From: Bradyrhizobium diazoefficiens
GTDB lineage: Bacteria > Pseudomonadota > Alphaproteobacteria > Rhizobiales > Xanthobacteraceae
DNA length: 64,000 nucleotides
Assembly (NCBI RefSeq): GCF_016616235.1
Contig: NZ_CP067100.1
Location: 3,345,001 to 3,409,000, forward strand
Direction of reading: 5' to 3'
In this document: positions 43,482 through 51,879 of the stretch, piece by piece
Numbering within the stretch: position 1 is the first letter of the stretch
Layout of the letters: every line of letters begins with the position of its first letter
Position numbers and translations under genes: made by a program
Notes under the pieces: model-generated
Databases searched by the model: none
What the model saw: the letters and a program-made list of their open reading frames with translations, nothing else
Told to the model about the DNA's origin: nothing

Positions 43482-44711
43482 ATGTCGGCCCTGCCGCTCT
43501 CAGGCATCAAGATCCTTGACCTCACTCGCGTGCTTGCCGGGCCCCTGTCGGCCCAGATGCTCGGCGATCTCGGCGCGGAGGTGATCAAGATCGAGCGGCC
43601 GGGCACCGGCGATGACGCGCGCGCCTTCGGCCCGCCTTACCTGACCGACCCCGAGGGCAAGGCCAACAACAACAATTCATTCTATCTCTGCGCCAACCGC
43701 AACAAGAAGTCGGTGACCGTCAACATCGCCAAGCCCGAGGGGCAGGCGATCATCCGCGAACTCGCCAGGGATGCCGACGTCTTCATGGAGAACTACAAGG
43801 TCGGCGATCTCAAGCGCTACGGCCTCGACTACGAGACGATCAAGGCGATCAATCCCAAGATTATCTATTGCTCGGTGACCGGCTTCGGCCAGACCGGTCC
43901 CTACGCACCGCGCGCCGGCTATGACGCCATCCTCCAGGCGATGGGCGGCCTGATGAGCGTCACCGGCCATATCGACGGCGAGCCGGGCGAGGGCCCGATG
44001 AAGGTCGGCCCGTCGATCGTCGACTACATGACTGGCATGAACACCTCGATCGGCATTCTCTCGGCGCTCTACCATCGCGACGTCAATGGCGGGCAGGGCC
44101 AGCACATCGATGTCTGCCTGTTCGACACCGTCATCGCCTCGCTGTCGCACTGGCTCCAGATCTACCTCGTCAACGGCAAGATGCCGCCGCGCCGCGGCAC
44201 CTGGGGCAATGGCGGCATGCCGGCCGGCGTGTTCCGCTGCACCGACGGCGAGCTGATGCTGGTGGTCGGCAATGATGGCCAGTTCCAGCGCACCTGCGCC
44301 GTGCTCGGCGAGCCCCACCTCGCCAGCGATCCGCGCTTCATCAAGAACAACGACCGCGTCGTGCACGGCAAGGAGATCATGGCGATCTTCGCCGGCCTGT
44401 TCCTGAAGCAGCCGGTCGCCTACTGGCTGGAGAAGCTCGAGGAGGCCGGCGTGCCGTCGGGCCCGATCAACAATTTCGAGCAGGTGTTCTCCGATCCGCA
44501 CGTGCAGTCGCGCGGCATGCGCGTGAAGGTCAACCATCCCTTCGAACCCGACCTGTCGCTGATCCGCAACGCGCTGACCCTCTCGGAGACCCCGATCAAG
44601 ACTTACCGCGCCCCGCCGCTGCTCGGCGAGCACACAGAGGAGGTGCTCGGCGGCAAGCTCGGCTATGATGCGGGCAAGATCGAAGCGCTGAAGCAGCAGG
44701 GCATTGTCTAG
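43482..44711 (+). CDS. CaiB/BaiF-type class III CoA-transferase
   Basis: The 409-residue enzyme starts with the family hallmark ILDLTRVLAGPLSAQMLGDLGAEVIKIERP. Asp148 in RAGYDAILQAMGG occupies the catalytic aspartate position, and the glycine-rich loop GTWGNGGMP matches family pattern. It moves CoA between carboxylic acids; the acid pair is unknown. SD GGAGGAAG precedes the ATG. The BKACE-type gene follows 100 bases later, so the two may act in one carboxylate or amino acid breakdown route. Confidence 0.9.
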   Translation: MSALPLSGIKILDLTRVLAGPLSAQMLGDLGAEVIKIERPGTGDDARAFGPPYLTDPEGKANNNNSFYLCANRNKKSVTVNIAKPEGQAIIRELARDADVFMENYKVGDLKRYGLDYETIKAINPKIIYCSVTGFGQTGPYAPRAGYDAILQAMGGLMSVTGHIDGEPGEGPMKVGPSIVDYMTGMNTSIGILSALYHRDVNGGQGQHIDVCLFDTVIASLSHWLQIYLVNGKMPPRRGTWGNGGMPAGVFRCTDGELMLVVGNDGQFQRTCAVLGEPHLASDPRFIKNNDRVVHGKEIMAIFAGLFLKQPVAYWLEKLEEAGVPSGPINNFEQVFSDPHVQSRGMRVKVNHPFEPDLSLIRNALTLSETPIKTYRAPPLLGEHTEEVLGGKLGYDAGKIEALKQQGIV

Positions 44712-44717
44712 CGTGCT

Positions 44718-44756
44718 CTTACCCTCCCCCTCCAGGCCCCTCCAGGGGAGGGTAAG
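44718..44756. repeat. inverted repeat between two metabolic genes
   Basis: CTTACCCTCCCC (44718-44729) and its exact complement (44745-44756) flank a short pyrimidine-rich loop. The sequence matches a common Bradyrhizobium intergenic repeat type. It lies just after the CoA-transferase stop and could dampen readthrough. Confidence 0.65.
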
Positions 44757-44810
44757 ATAGCATCGCGGCCTCCGCGCCTTTCAGCTACGACGACATCGGG
44801 ACAGCACGCC

Positions 44811-45689
44811 ATGACCTCCGGCAAAACCATCATCACCTGCGCCATCACGGGCAATCTCACAAAACCCGAGCAGTCGCCGTATCTGCCCATCACGCCCGAG
44901 CAGATCGCGACATCCGCGCTGGAAGCGGCAGAAGCGGGCGCCGCCATTGCCCACATCCATGTGCGCGATCCCGCCACAGGGCGGCCCTCGATGGAGGTCG
45001 ATCTCTACCGCGATGTCGTGGATCGCATCCGCGCCCGCAACAAGAGCCTCGTCATCAATCTCACCACCGGCCCCGGCGGGCGTTTCGTTCCTTCCATCGA
45101 GGATCCCCGCATCGCCGGTCCCGGCACCACGCTCCTCCAGCCCGAAAAACGCGTCGAACACATCGAGCTCTTGAAGCCCGATATCTGCACGCTCGACCTC
45201 AACACCATGAATTCCGGCGGCGAGGTCGTGATCAACACGCCGCGCAACGTCCGCATCATGGCCGAGCGGATGAAGGCGGCCGGCGTGCTGCCCGAGATCG
45301 AGCTGTTCGATTCCGGCGACTGTCATCTGGCACGCGACCTGTTCGCCGACGGCACCCTGCAGGGACCGGGCCTGTTCTCGCTCGTGTTGGGGGTGAAGTA
45401 CGGCTTCTCCGCCACGCCCGAGACCATGTTCTATGCCCGCGGCCTGCTGCCATCAGGCGCAATCTGGTCCGGCTTTGGCATCGGCCGCGCCGAGTTCCCG
45501 ATGGTCGCGCAGGCCTATCTGCTCGGCGGCCATGTCCGCGTCGGCATGGAGGACAATCTCTATATGTCCAGGGGCGTCCTGGCGAAGACCAATGCCGAGC
45601 TGGTCGCGCATGCCGCCGGCATCCTCAAAAGCCTCGGCGCAAGCCTTGCGACCGCGGAGGATGCGCGCGCGATGCTGGGCTTGGCGTAG
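44811..45689 (+). CDS. BKACE-family beta-keto acid cleavage enzyme
   Basis: The 292-residue TIM barrel belongs to DUF849/BKACE. Zinc ligands His48 and His50 lie in AHIHVRDP, the substrate-binding GNLTK segment is present near residue 14, and ELFDSGD and GMEDNLY appear later. BKACE enzymes cleave a beta-keto acid with acetyl-CoA, as in 3-keto-5-aminohexanoate breakdown of lysine. The specific substrate is open, because the family is very diverse. It follows the CoA-transferase gene. Confidence 0.88.
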   Translation: MTSGKTIITCAITGNLTKPEQSPYLPITPEQIATSALEAAEAGAAIAHIHVRDPATGRPSMEVDLYRDVVDRIRARNKSLVINLTTGPGGRFVPSIEDPRIAGPGTTLLQPEKRVEHIELLKPDICTLDLNTMNSGGEVVINTPRNVRIMAERMKAAGVLPEIELFDSGDCHLARDLFADGTLQGPGLFSLVLGVKYGFSATPETMFYARGLLPSGAIWSGFGIGRAEFPMVAQAYLLGGHVRVGMEDNLYMSRGVLAKTNAELVAHAAGILKSLGASLATAEDARAMLGLA

Positions 45690-45857
45690 GCCACGCGATC
45701 GCTGCGCACAGTCCGGTGACGGAAGCATGACGCTGGCGTGGCCTTATGTGAGGCTTGCGCGCAATCCCCAGATAAACCCGGTCCGTACTCGCACAGGCTT
45801 CCGCTTCGCGCCCGACTCAGATTCGATCTCTCCACGCGAGTTCGGGAGGGAAGTGAA

Positions 45858-46073
45858 ATGTCCTACACGATCGGGTTCCAGGCCAAGAACCAGAAGGCAA
45901 TTCTGGCGACCGAGGCGGCCACCGCCAATCAGGCCGTCGCCATCATCGCCGCGCTGCGGCAGAGTGCGGACGAAATAAAGTTCATCCGCTCGCCGCAGGA
46001 AGGCGAGATGGGCATCGAAATGCTCCTGCTGCTCGCCAAGGAAGAGGCCGAGGAGATGCCGCGGCGGGTTTAG
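45858..46073 (+). CDS. small hypothetical protein
   Basis: The 71-residue protein (MSYTIGFQAKNQKAILATEAATANQAVAI...) has a beta-hairpin then helix pattern and an acidic C-terminus. It has no signal peptide. The SD GGGAGGGAA lies a little farther than usual from the ATG. The layout is similar to the 67-residue protein at 41487-41690, and the two could be distant relatives. The function is unknown. Confidence 0.58.
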   Translation: MSYTIGFQAKNQKAILATEAATANQAVAIIAALRQSADEIKFIRSPQEGEMGIEMLLLLAKEEAEEMPRRV

Positions 46074-46166
46074 CTCCCGCGATCACACTTCGGCCAAAAG
46101 CGAAACATGCCGGCTGCACAATAGTGTAGTCAGGCAGCAGTCTCGCTTGAACCGAAGGTGGCCGCC

Positions 46167-46559
46167 ATGAAACGCGAAGCGCTCCGCGTCGAACCGATTT
46201 CGGCCTTTCTCGACCGCGTCAAGGCGCCGGTCTCTCCGGTGACGCGCGCCGGCAATATGATCTTCGTCGCCGGCCTGCCGCCGTTCGACCCGGACACGGG
46301 CGAGATCGGGGGGATGCCGATCGAGCGGCAGAGCGAGATCATCATGGAGCAGATGAAGCTCTGCCTTGAAACGGCCGGCGCATCGCTCGACAATGTCATG
46401 AAGTGCAACGTCTACTGCACCTCGACCAAATACTTCGCCGCCTTCAACGCGGTCTATGCGCGCTATTTCCCGATCGATCCGCCCGCGCGCATCTTCGTCT
46501 GCACGCCGGAATGGTTCGGCCCCTTCGACGTCGAGATCGACTGCATCGCGATGATGTGA
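46167..46559 (+). CDS. RidA-family (YjgF/UK114) enamine deaminase-like protein
   Basis: This 130-residue protein has the RidA fold: APVSPVTRAGNMIFVAGLPPFDPDTGEI, then QMKLCLETAGASLDNVMKCNVYCT, and PPARIFVC near the end. Family members hydrolyse reactive imines from PLP enzymes. In classical RidA an Arg in the PPARxxV segment binds the substrate; here ARIFV keeps that Arg. A GTG three codons upstream is an alternative start. It is convergent with the TetR gene. Confidence 0.85.
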   Translation: MKREALRVEPISAFLDRVKAPVSPVTRAGNMIFVAGLPPFDPDTGEIGGMPIERQSEIIMEQMKLCLETAGASLDNVMKCNVYCTSTKYFAAFNAVYARYFPIDPPARIFVCTPEWFGPFDVEIDCIAMM

Positions 46560-46563
46560 GCGG

Positions 46564-47235
46564 CTAGCGCGCGTCGCGCGCCAGCGCACGTGCCGGCGTC
46601 CTGGTTTCGATCTTCCTTGTCGCCAGCGCCATCGTGGCGACGCCGACGACGCGCGCGACGATGCCTTCGACGTCATCGACGTCGCATTGGCCTTCCGACA
46701 GTTTCGTCAGCCGCTCGCTGTCGCGCACTGTCTGCTGCGCCATGGCGAGCGCGAAATGCAAGCCCCAGAACAGTTCGACATCGGGCAAGCCCGGCAGCGA
46801 CCGCCGCATTGCGGCGATGAACTTGCGCAAATGGTCGATCTCGCGATTGCGGATGCGGCGGATCGCCGGCACCGACTCGATGCTGACGCGGATCATGAAA
46901 CGCGCCGCGGTCGAGCGCGCATTGTCCGGGCCGAGGCAGCCGCGCAGGGTCGGCCCGACCAGCGCCCGCAGGATGTCGGCGATGTCGGCACGTCCGCCGC
47001 CTTGCTCTTCCGCCGCCCGCAATTCCTGCAGGCGCTCGCGGTTGAGCGCGAGGCTGCGCGTCACGAACAGCTCCGCGATCAATTCGTCCTTCGAGCCGAA
47101 ATGATAGTTCACGGCGGCGAGGTTGACGCCTGCCTCCGCGACGATGTCGCGCAGCGTGACGTCGCCGAAGCCGCGGTCGGCATAGAGCCGTTCGGCGGCG
47201 GCGAGGATGGCGGACCTTGTGTGATCGCTGGCCAT
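46564..47235 (-). CDS. TetR/AcrR-family regulator
   Basis: The 223-residue repressor has an N-terminal TetR helix-turn-helix (RGFGDVTLRDIVAEAGVNLAAVNYHFGSKDELI) and an all-helical ligand domain. It is divergent from the acyl-CoA dehydrogenase and phosphotransferase genes and probably controls them and itself, responding to an acyl-CoA or fatty acid. A candidate operator lies between the divergent starts. Confidence 0.88.
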   Translation of the reverse strand: MASDHTRSAILAAAERLYADRGFGDVTLRDIVAEAGVNLAAVNYHFGSKDELIAELFVTRSLALNRERLQELRAAEEQGGGRADIADILRALVGPTLRGCLGPDNARSTAARFMIRVSIESVPAIRRIRNREIDHLRKFIAAMRRSLPGLPDVELFWGLHFALAMAQQTVRDSERLTKLSEGQCDVDDVEGIVARVVGVATMALATRKIETRTPARALARDAR

Positions 47236-47260
47236 GGGCCCCTCAGGGAGGGAGTTGCAA

Positions 47261-47291
47261 TTCAAACAGTTGTATGAAACTATCGTTTGAA
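47261..47291. promoter_or_regulatory. candidate TetR operator
   Basis: TTCAAAC (47261-47267) and its complement GTTTGAA (47285-47291) form an inverted repeat around AGTT...AACT arms, in the intergenic region just upstream of the TetR ATG. The spacing and AT-rich centre fit a TetR-type dimer pair. The assignment rests on position and symmetry only. Confidence 0.5.
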
Positions 47292-47451
47292 GGCCGGCAA
47301 AAGTCAATCCGCAATCGCGGCTGGTTCGCAACGCGCGATCTGGTTCCGCAAAACGCTCGCAAGTCCGCTTTCAAGGCGCGCTTGCGGGCGGTGCGTGGCG
47401 GGAGGGCAGTCCGGCGCAAAACGATTGTGAGAGAGCAACGAGGAGCGTCCC

Positions 47452-48687
47452 ATGGATTTCGATCTGTCGCCGAAGCAGAAGGAATGGCTCGACCGCGTGC
47501 GGTCCTTTATGGCCAAGCACGTGCGTCCGGCGGTGCCTGTCTATGACGAGCAGGATCGCAGCGGCGAGCGCTGGAAGGTCATCCCGGTGCTCGAGGACCT
47601 CAAGAAGAAGGCGAAGGCCGAAGGCCTCTGGAACATGTTCATGCCGCCGTCCGAGCATGAGGACGATGAATTCCACGGTGCGGGATTGACCAATCTCGAA
47701 TACGCGCTGCTGTCGGAGGAGATGGGCCGCATCACCTGGGCCTCGGAAGTTTTCAATTGTTCGGCGCCCGACACCGGCAACATGGAAGTGTTCATCCGCT
47801 ACGGCTCGAAGGAGCAGAAGCGCAAATGGCTGCGCCCGCTGATGGACGGCGAGATCCGCTCGGCCTTCCTGATGACGGAACCGGCCGTCGCCTCGTCCGA
47901 TGCGACCAACATCGAGACCCGGATCGAGAAGGACGGCGATCACTACGTCATCAACGGCCGCAAATGGTGGTCATCGGGCGTCGGCGATCCCCGCTGCAAG
48001 ATCGCGATCCTGATGGGCAAGACCGATCCGTCGGCCGCCAAGCACCAGCAGCAGTCGCAGATCCTGGTTCCGCTGGACACGCCCGGCATCAAGGTCGAGA
48101 AGATGCTTCCCGTATTCGGGTTCGATGACGCGCCGCACGGCCATGCCCAGGTGCTGCTCGAGAACGTGCGGGTGCCGAAGGAGAACATCCTGCTCGGCGA
48201 AGGCCGCGGCTTCGAGATCGCGCAGGGCCGTCTCGGCCCAGGCCGCATCCATCACTGCATGCGCACCATCGGCAAGGCCGAGGAGGCGCTGGAGAAGATG
48301 GTGAAGCGGCTCGCCTCGCGCACCGCGTTCGGCAAGAAGATCATCGAGCACAGTGTGTGGGAGCAGCGCATCGGCGAGGCGCGCACCGACATCGAGATGA
48401 ACCGCCTGTTGTGCCTCAAGGCCGCGGACATGATGGACAAGGTCGGCAACAAGGCCGCGCAGCTCGAGATCGCCATGATCAAGGTCGCAGGTCCCAACAT
48501 GGCCTTGAAGATCATCGATCAGGCGATCCAGGCCTTTGGCGGCGCCGGCGTCTCCGACGAGGCGGGCCTTGCCAAGGACTACGCCCACATCCGCACGCTC
48601 CGCCTCGCGGACGGTCCGGACGAGGTGCACAATCGCGCCATTGCCAGACTTGAACTTCGGAAGTATGCAAACTCTCCCACGCATTAA
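47452..48687 (+). CDS. acyl-CoA dehydrogenase (ACAD10/11-type)
   Basis: The 411-residue FAD enzyme starts [13 protein letters not shown] and has [26 protein letters not shown] and the C-terminal [35 protein letters not shown]. The latter segment carries family positions of the flavin and active site. It is most like the ACAD10/11-type branch, which works with 4-hydroxy acyl-CoA chemistry in animals and bacteria. The kinase-like phosphotransferase gene follows at once, giving the same pairing as the fused ACAD10/11 proteins. Confidence 0.92.
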   Translation: MDFDLSPKQKEWLDRVRSFMAKHVRPAVPVYDEQDRSGERWKVIPVLEDLKKKAKAEGLWNMFMPPSEHEDDEFHGAGLTNLEYALLSEEMGRITWASEVFNCSAPDTGNMEVFIRYGSKEQKRKWLRPLMDGEIRSAFLMTEPAVASSDATNIETRIEKDGDHYVINGRKWWSSGVGDPRCKIAILMGKTDPSAAKHQQQSQILVPLDTPGIKVEKMLPVFGFDDAPHGHAQVLLENVRVPKENILLGEGRGFEIAQGRLGPGRIHHCMRTIGKAEEALEKMVKRLASRTAFGKKIIEHSVWEQRIGEARTDIEMNRLLCLKAADMMDKVGNKAAQLEIAMIKVAGPNMALKIIDQAIQAFGGAGVSDEAGLAKDYAHIRTLRLADGPDEVHNRAIARLELRKYANSPTH

Positions 48688-48708
48688 CGACGGGGAGGGC
48701 TTCGTGGC

Positions 48709-48734
48709 GCTCCCTTCAAGAAACTCAAGGGAGC
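48709..48734 (+). promoter_or_regulatory. hairpin that pairs with the phosphotransferase ribosome binding site
   Basis: GCTCCCTT (48709-48716) pairs with AAGGGAGC (48727-48734) around a ten-base loop. The right arm contains AGGGAG, the SD for the GTG start at 48741. In the folded state the SD would be blocked, so translation may depend on the upstream ribosome or a temperature or protein factor. Seen in sequence; regulation is inferred. Confidence 0.55.
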
Positions 48735-48740
48735 GTCACC

Positions 48741-49799
48741 GTGGCCGACGGCGTCAGGAAAGACGAAGAGTTCTCGGGCACCAAGCCGGTCGAGGAGCGG
48801 CATCGTTTCGACGAGCTGCGCCTCGAGGCGTGGATGCGCGAGCACGTCGAGGGTTTTGAAGGCCCGCTGGTCGTGCTCCAGTTCAAGGGCGGCCAGTCCA
48901 ATCCGACCTATCGCCTGAACACGCCGAACCGCTCCTACGTGATGCGCCGAAAACCGTTCGGCAAATTGCTGCCGTCGGCACATGCGGTCGATCGCGAGTA
49001 TCGCGTCATTGCAGCCCTTGGAAAGCAGGGCTTTCCGGTCGCGCACGCCTATGCGCTGTGCCAGGACGACAGCGTCATCGGCGCCGCCTTCTACATCATG
49101 TCGATGGAGGAAGGCCGGGTGTTCTGGGATCCGACGCTGCCGAGCCAGGATAACGATGCACGACGCAAGATCTTCACCAGCAAGATCGAGACGCTGGCCA
49201 AGCTGCACATGTTCGACCCCGTCGCGATCGGGCTCGGCGACTTCGGCAAGCCCGGCAATTATTTCGCCCGGCAGATCGATCGCTGGACCAAGCAGTACCG
49301 GGCGTCCGAGACGCAGCACATCCCGGAGTTCGAGAAGGTCGCCGAATGGCTGCCCAAGACCGTGCCGGAGCAGGCCCGCGTCTCGATCGTCCACGGCGAT
49401 TATCGCCTCGACAACATGATTTTCCATGCAACGGAACCGCGCGTGCAGGCCGTGCTGGATTGGGAGCTGTCGACGCTCGGCGATCCCATGGCCGATTTCA
49501 CCTATCTCTTGATGCAGTGGATCATGCCGGGCCTGCACGGCGCCGACCTCAAGGCGCTCAACATCCCAAGCGTGGAAGAGGCCGCGCAGATCTATTGCAA
49601 CGTCACCAAGATGACGGTGCCCGATCTCAACTGGTATTTCGCCTACAACCTGTTCCGCCTCGCCGGCATCACCCAAGGCATCGCCGGCCGCGTCCGCGAC
49701 GGCACCGCCGCCAACGCCAAGGCGCTGGAATCAGCCAAGCGCACCGTGCCGCTGTCGAAGGCGTCGTGGGAATACGCACAAAAGGCCGGCGCGGTTTAG
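48741..49799 (+). CDS. phosphotransferase (aminoglycoside-phosphotransferase-like), ACAD10/11 partner
   Basis: The 352-residue kinase-fold protein has VVLQFKGGQSNPTYRLNT (nucleotide-binding strands), IVHGDYRLDNMIF with the catalytic Asp around residue 217, and VLDWELSTLGDP with the metal-binding Asp. In ACAD10/11, this domain phosphorylates 4-hydroxyacyl-CoA before the dehydrogenase domain acts. Here the two are separate genes 53 bases apart. The start is a GTG. The SD lies within a hairpin. A terminator follows. Confidence 0.9.
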   Translation: MADGVRKDEEFSGTKPVEERHRFDELRLEAWMREHVEGFEGPLVVLQFKGGQSNPTYRLNTPNRSYVMRRKPFGKLLPSAHAVDREYRVIAALGKQGFPVAHAYALCQDDSVIGAAFYIMSMEEGRVFWDPTLPSQDNDARRKIFTSKIETLAKLHMFDPVAIGLGDFGKPGNYFARQIDRWTKQYRASETQHIPEFEKVAEWLPKTVPEQARVSIVHGDYRLDNMIFHATEPRVQAVLDWELSTLGDPMADFTYLLMQWIMPGLHGADLKALNIPSVEEAAQIYCNVTKMTVPDLNWYFAYNLFRLAGITQGIAGRVRDGTAANAKALESAKRTVPLSKASWEYAQKAGAV

Positions 49800-49807
49800 G
49801 TACGACG

Positions 49808-49831
49808 AAGGCGCGGCCGTTGCCGCGCCTT
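49808..49831 (+). terminator. intrinsic terminator of the ACAD/phosphotransferase operon
   Basis: AAGGCGCGGC and its complement form a 10-bp stem with CGTT loop, ten bases after the stop, followed by TTCGCTTT. Confidence 0.8.
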
Positions 49832-49848
49832 TTCGCTTTGACATCTCT

Positions 49849-49906
49849 CTCGTGTCCCGGACGCGGTGCAGCGCGCCGTGCTGCTCCGCAGAGCCGGGAC
49901 CCAGTC
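49849..49906 (+). repeat. REP-like repeat, copy A
   Basis: A roughly 58-base GC-rich copy starts CTCTCGTGTCCCGGACGCG and ends GAGCCGGGACCCAGTC. It recurs at 50271 (inverted), 50407, 52633 and 52718 (inverted). The stop codon of the GIY-YIG gene overlaps its right end. The ends carry complementary CCGGGAC/GTCCCGG-like blocks that would fold into a hairpin. Confidence 0.8.
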
Positions 49907-50201
49907 ATGTCGCCAACGTATTCAGCTCATCCGTGAGATCGCGCCAATCCGGATTGAGCTCTTCAATGAGTTTGAGCTTCCACGCACGTCGCCAGCGCTT
50001 CAACGAATGTTCGCGCGCACGAGCCTCGATCACCGACTCGAAGGTTTCAAAATAGACCAGGAGGGTGACGTCGTATTGCCGCGTGAACCCGGGAATGAGC
50101 TTGGCTTTGTGCTCGCTTATGCGCCGGACGAGGTCGTTCGTCACACCGATGTAGAGCGTGCCGTTTCGCTTGCTCGCCAGGATGTAAACGAAGAAGGGCA
50201 T
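49905..50201 (-). CDS. GIY-YIG nuclease-domain protein
   Basis: The 98-residue URI-type domain has FVYILASKRNGTLYIGVTNDLVRRISEHK (the GIY-YIG strand pair, with Arg), then the conserved Glu in EARAREHSLKRW and the Asn in LNPDWRDL. Such stand-alone domains (YhbQ-like) may nick DNA or act in repair or mobility. The gene lies inside a cassette bounded by REP-like copies A and B in opposite orientation, and its stop codon lies in copy A, which is an uncommon arrangement. Confidence 0.86.
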   Translation of the reverse strand: MPFFVYILASKRNGTLYIGVTNDLVRRISEHKAKLIPGFTRQYDVTLLVYFETFESVIEARAREHSLKRWRRAWKLKLIEELNPDWRDLTDELNTLAT

Positions 50202-50270
50202 GGCCGTGCAACCGGGGCTTCGGACGTTATCGACTTAAGATTGCATAACTGAAGGGTATCGCCAAGCATC

Positions 50271-50327
50271 TCTGGGTCCCGGCTCTGCGGAGCGTCACTT
50301 CGTGCCGCACCGCGTCCGGGACACGAC
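50271..50327 (-). repeat. REP-like repeat, copy B (inverted)
   Basis: Reverse-complement copy of the element at 49849-49906. It lies about 70 bases upstream of the GIY-YIG start, so the gene is bracketed by inverted copies. Confidence 0.8.
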
Positions 50328-50328
50328 C

Positions 50329-50373
50329 TATTTTACTGACGTCTATTTTACTGACGTCTATTTTGCTGACATC
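50329..50373 (+). repeat. tandem 15-bp repeat, three units
   Basis: Units TATTTTACTGACGTC, TATTTTACTGACGTC and TATTTTGCTGACATC are arranged without spacing right after REP copy B. The first two are identical and the third has two changes. This AT-rich run stands out in GC-rich surroundings. Confidence 0.9.
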
Positions 50374-50406
50374 TATAATGTCTCTCGGGCCGGAGTACCG
50401 GCCGCG

Positions 50407-50466
50407 CTCTCGTGTCCCGGACGCGCTGCAACGCGTCGCGTTGCTGCGCAGAGCCGGGACCCAGTC
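50407..50466 (+). repeat. REP-like repeat, copy C
   Basis: Direct-orientation copy of copy A, 80 bases beyond copy B; it starts GTGTCCCGGACGCG and ends CCGGGACCCAGTC. Its end is 16 bases from the ArgE stop codon. Confidence 0.8.
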
Positions 50467-50481
50467 AACTAGGAACTCCGA

Positions 50482-51675
50482 TTACCCCTTTGCGCAATGC
50501 GCGATCAGCCGCTCCACAAACGCCGCGCATTTCTCCAGCTCCGCCATCTCCACGAACTCATCAGGCGTATGCGCCTGCGCGATCGAGCCAGGTCCGATCA
50601 CCACCGACGGCACGTCGGCCATGCTGACGAACAGGCCGGCTTCGGTTCCGAAGGCGACCTTGGCGTGGTCGTTGCGCCCCGCAAGGCTCTTGGCCAGCGT
50701 GACGATGGCGGCATCAGCCTTGGTGTCGAGCGCGGGATAGTCGAGGATCTCCTCGAATGCGATGCCGCACTCGGCGTTCTGTGCCTTCATCGCCGGCTCG
50801 AGCTCGGCCTTGGCCCAGGCCACGATCGCGTCCGTCACCTGCCGCGATTCCGTGATGCCGATGCCGCGGCATTCGAACTCCACCGTGCAGGTATCAGGCA
50901 CGATGTTGAGCGCCGCGCCGCCATGAACGATGCTGGTGAGCAGGGTGGTGTGGGGCACGTCGTAGAGATTGTCGCGCGCACCATCGCTTGCAAGCTTCGC
51001 CGCGCGGCGACGGATCTCGGTGATCAGCTCGGCGGCGTATTCGATCGCGTTGACGCCATCAGGCGCGATCGAGGAATGGCGAGCGAGCCCCCTGAACGTC
51101 GCGCGGACGCCGTGCTTGCCCTTGTGGCCGATGATGACCTGCATCTGGGTCGGCTCGCCGACGAAGCAGCCGAGCGGCTTGACGTTCTTCTTCGCGACCT
51201 CGCGCAGCATTGGCCGCACGCCGACGCAGCCGATCTCCTCGTCATAGGAGATCGCGAGATGAATCGGCCTAGTCAGCTTCGCTTCCAGCATTTCCGGCAC
51301 CATGGCCAGGCACACCGCGACAAACCCCTTCATGTCGGTGGTGCCGCGGCCGTAGAGCTTGCCGTCGCGCTCGACCAGCTTGAACGGATCGTGGCTCCAG
51401 TCCTGGCCGACGACGGGCACGACGTCGGTATGGCCCGACAGCACAAAGCCCGGGCGATCCTCGGGCCCGATCGTGACCCACAGCGAGGCTTTCTGTCCGG
51501 TCTCGTCGGTGATGCGCTCGCTCCTGACGCCGAGGAACGCGAGATAACTCTCGATGTGGGCGATGAGAGGCAGGTTGGAGCGATCACTGATGGTGTCGAA
51601 GCCGACGAGGTCAGCAAGCAGTTCGCGGATGCGATCGGGTCGTGCGCTCGGGAAGATCGGGTTGGGCATTGTCAT
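50482..51675 (-). CDS. argE: acetylornithine deacetylase
   Basis: The 397-residue M20-family metallopeptidase has SGHTDVVPV (metal His and Asp), GTTDMKG, and ISYDEEIGCVG with the catalytic Glu pair. ArgE removes acetate from N-acetylornithine in arginine synthesis. Succinyl-diaminopimelate desuccinylase is the main alternative, but the length and motifs suit ArgE. The ATG at 51675 was chosen; another ATG two codons later has a comparable context. It reads away from a repeat-rich gap. Confidence 0.9.
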   Translation of the reverse strand: MTMPNPIFPSARPDRIRELLADLVGFDTISDRSNLPLIAHIESYLAFLGVRSERITDETGQKASLWVTIGPEDRPGFVLSGHTDVVPVVGQDWSHDPFKLVERDGKLYGRGTTDMKGFVAVCLAMVPEMLEAKLTRPIHLAISYDEEIGCVGVRPMLREVAKKNVKPLGCFVGEPTQMQVIIGHKGKHGVRATFRGLARHSSIAPDGVNAIEYAAELITEIRRRAAKLASDGARDNLYDVPHTTLLTSIVHGGAALNIVPDTCTVEFECRGIGITESRQVTDAIVAWAKAELEPAMKAQNAECGIAFEEILDYPALDTKADAAIVTLAKSLAGRNDHAKVAFGTEAGLFVSMADVPSVVIGPGSIAQAHTPDEFVEMAELEKCAAFVERLIAHCAKG

Positions 51676-51758
51676 TTCTGTTGGGAATTGCGGGGGCAGA
51701 GGCTGCTTGCACGAACATACCAACGTTGGAGCTGGTGACGCAAATCGAGATCGTTTCA

Positions 51759-51870
51759 TAGGGTGGGTTAGCCCTGAGGCCGCGCGAAGCGCAGCCCTCT
51801 GGGCGTAATCCACCGCTTCTGTTACCGCGGAAAATAAAGAGTTAGTTACGCTACGCTAACCCGTCCCACG
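51759..51870. repeat. REP-like repeat, TAGGGTGGGTTAG type
   Basis: The left arm GGGTGGGTTAG (51761-51771) is imperfectly complemented by CTAACCCGTCCC (51856-51867). Similar heads occur at 10199. The segment lies between argE and the long structured element that follows. Confidence 0.6.
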
Positions 51871-51879
51871 CATCTACAT

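Noticed and set aside
50271..50373. A CRISPR array in the repeat zone
   Set aside because: The 15-bp units have no spacers and no cas genes are nearby; the longer copies are REP-like elements in mixed orientation. No CRISPR array is seen anywhere in the window.
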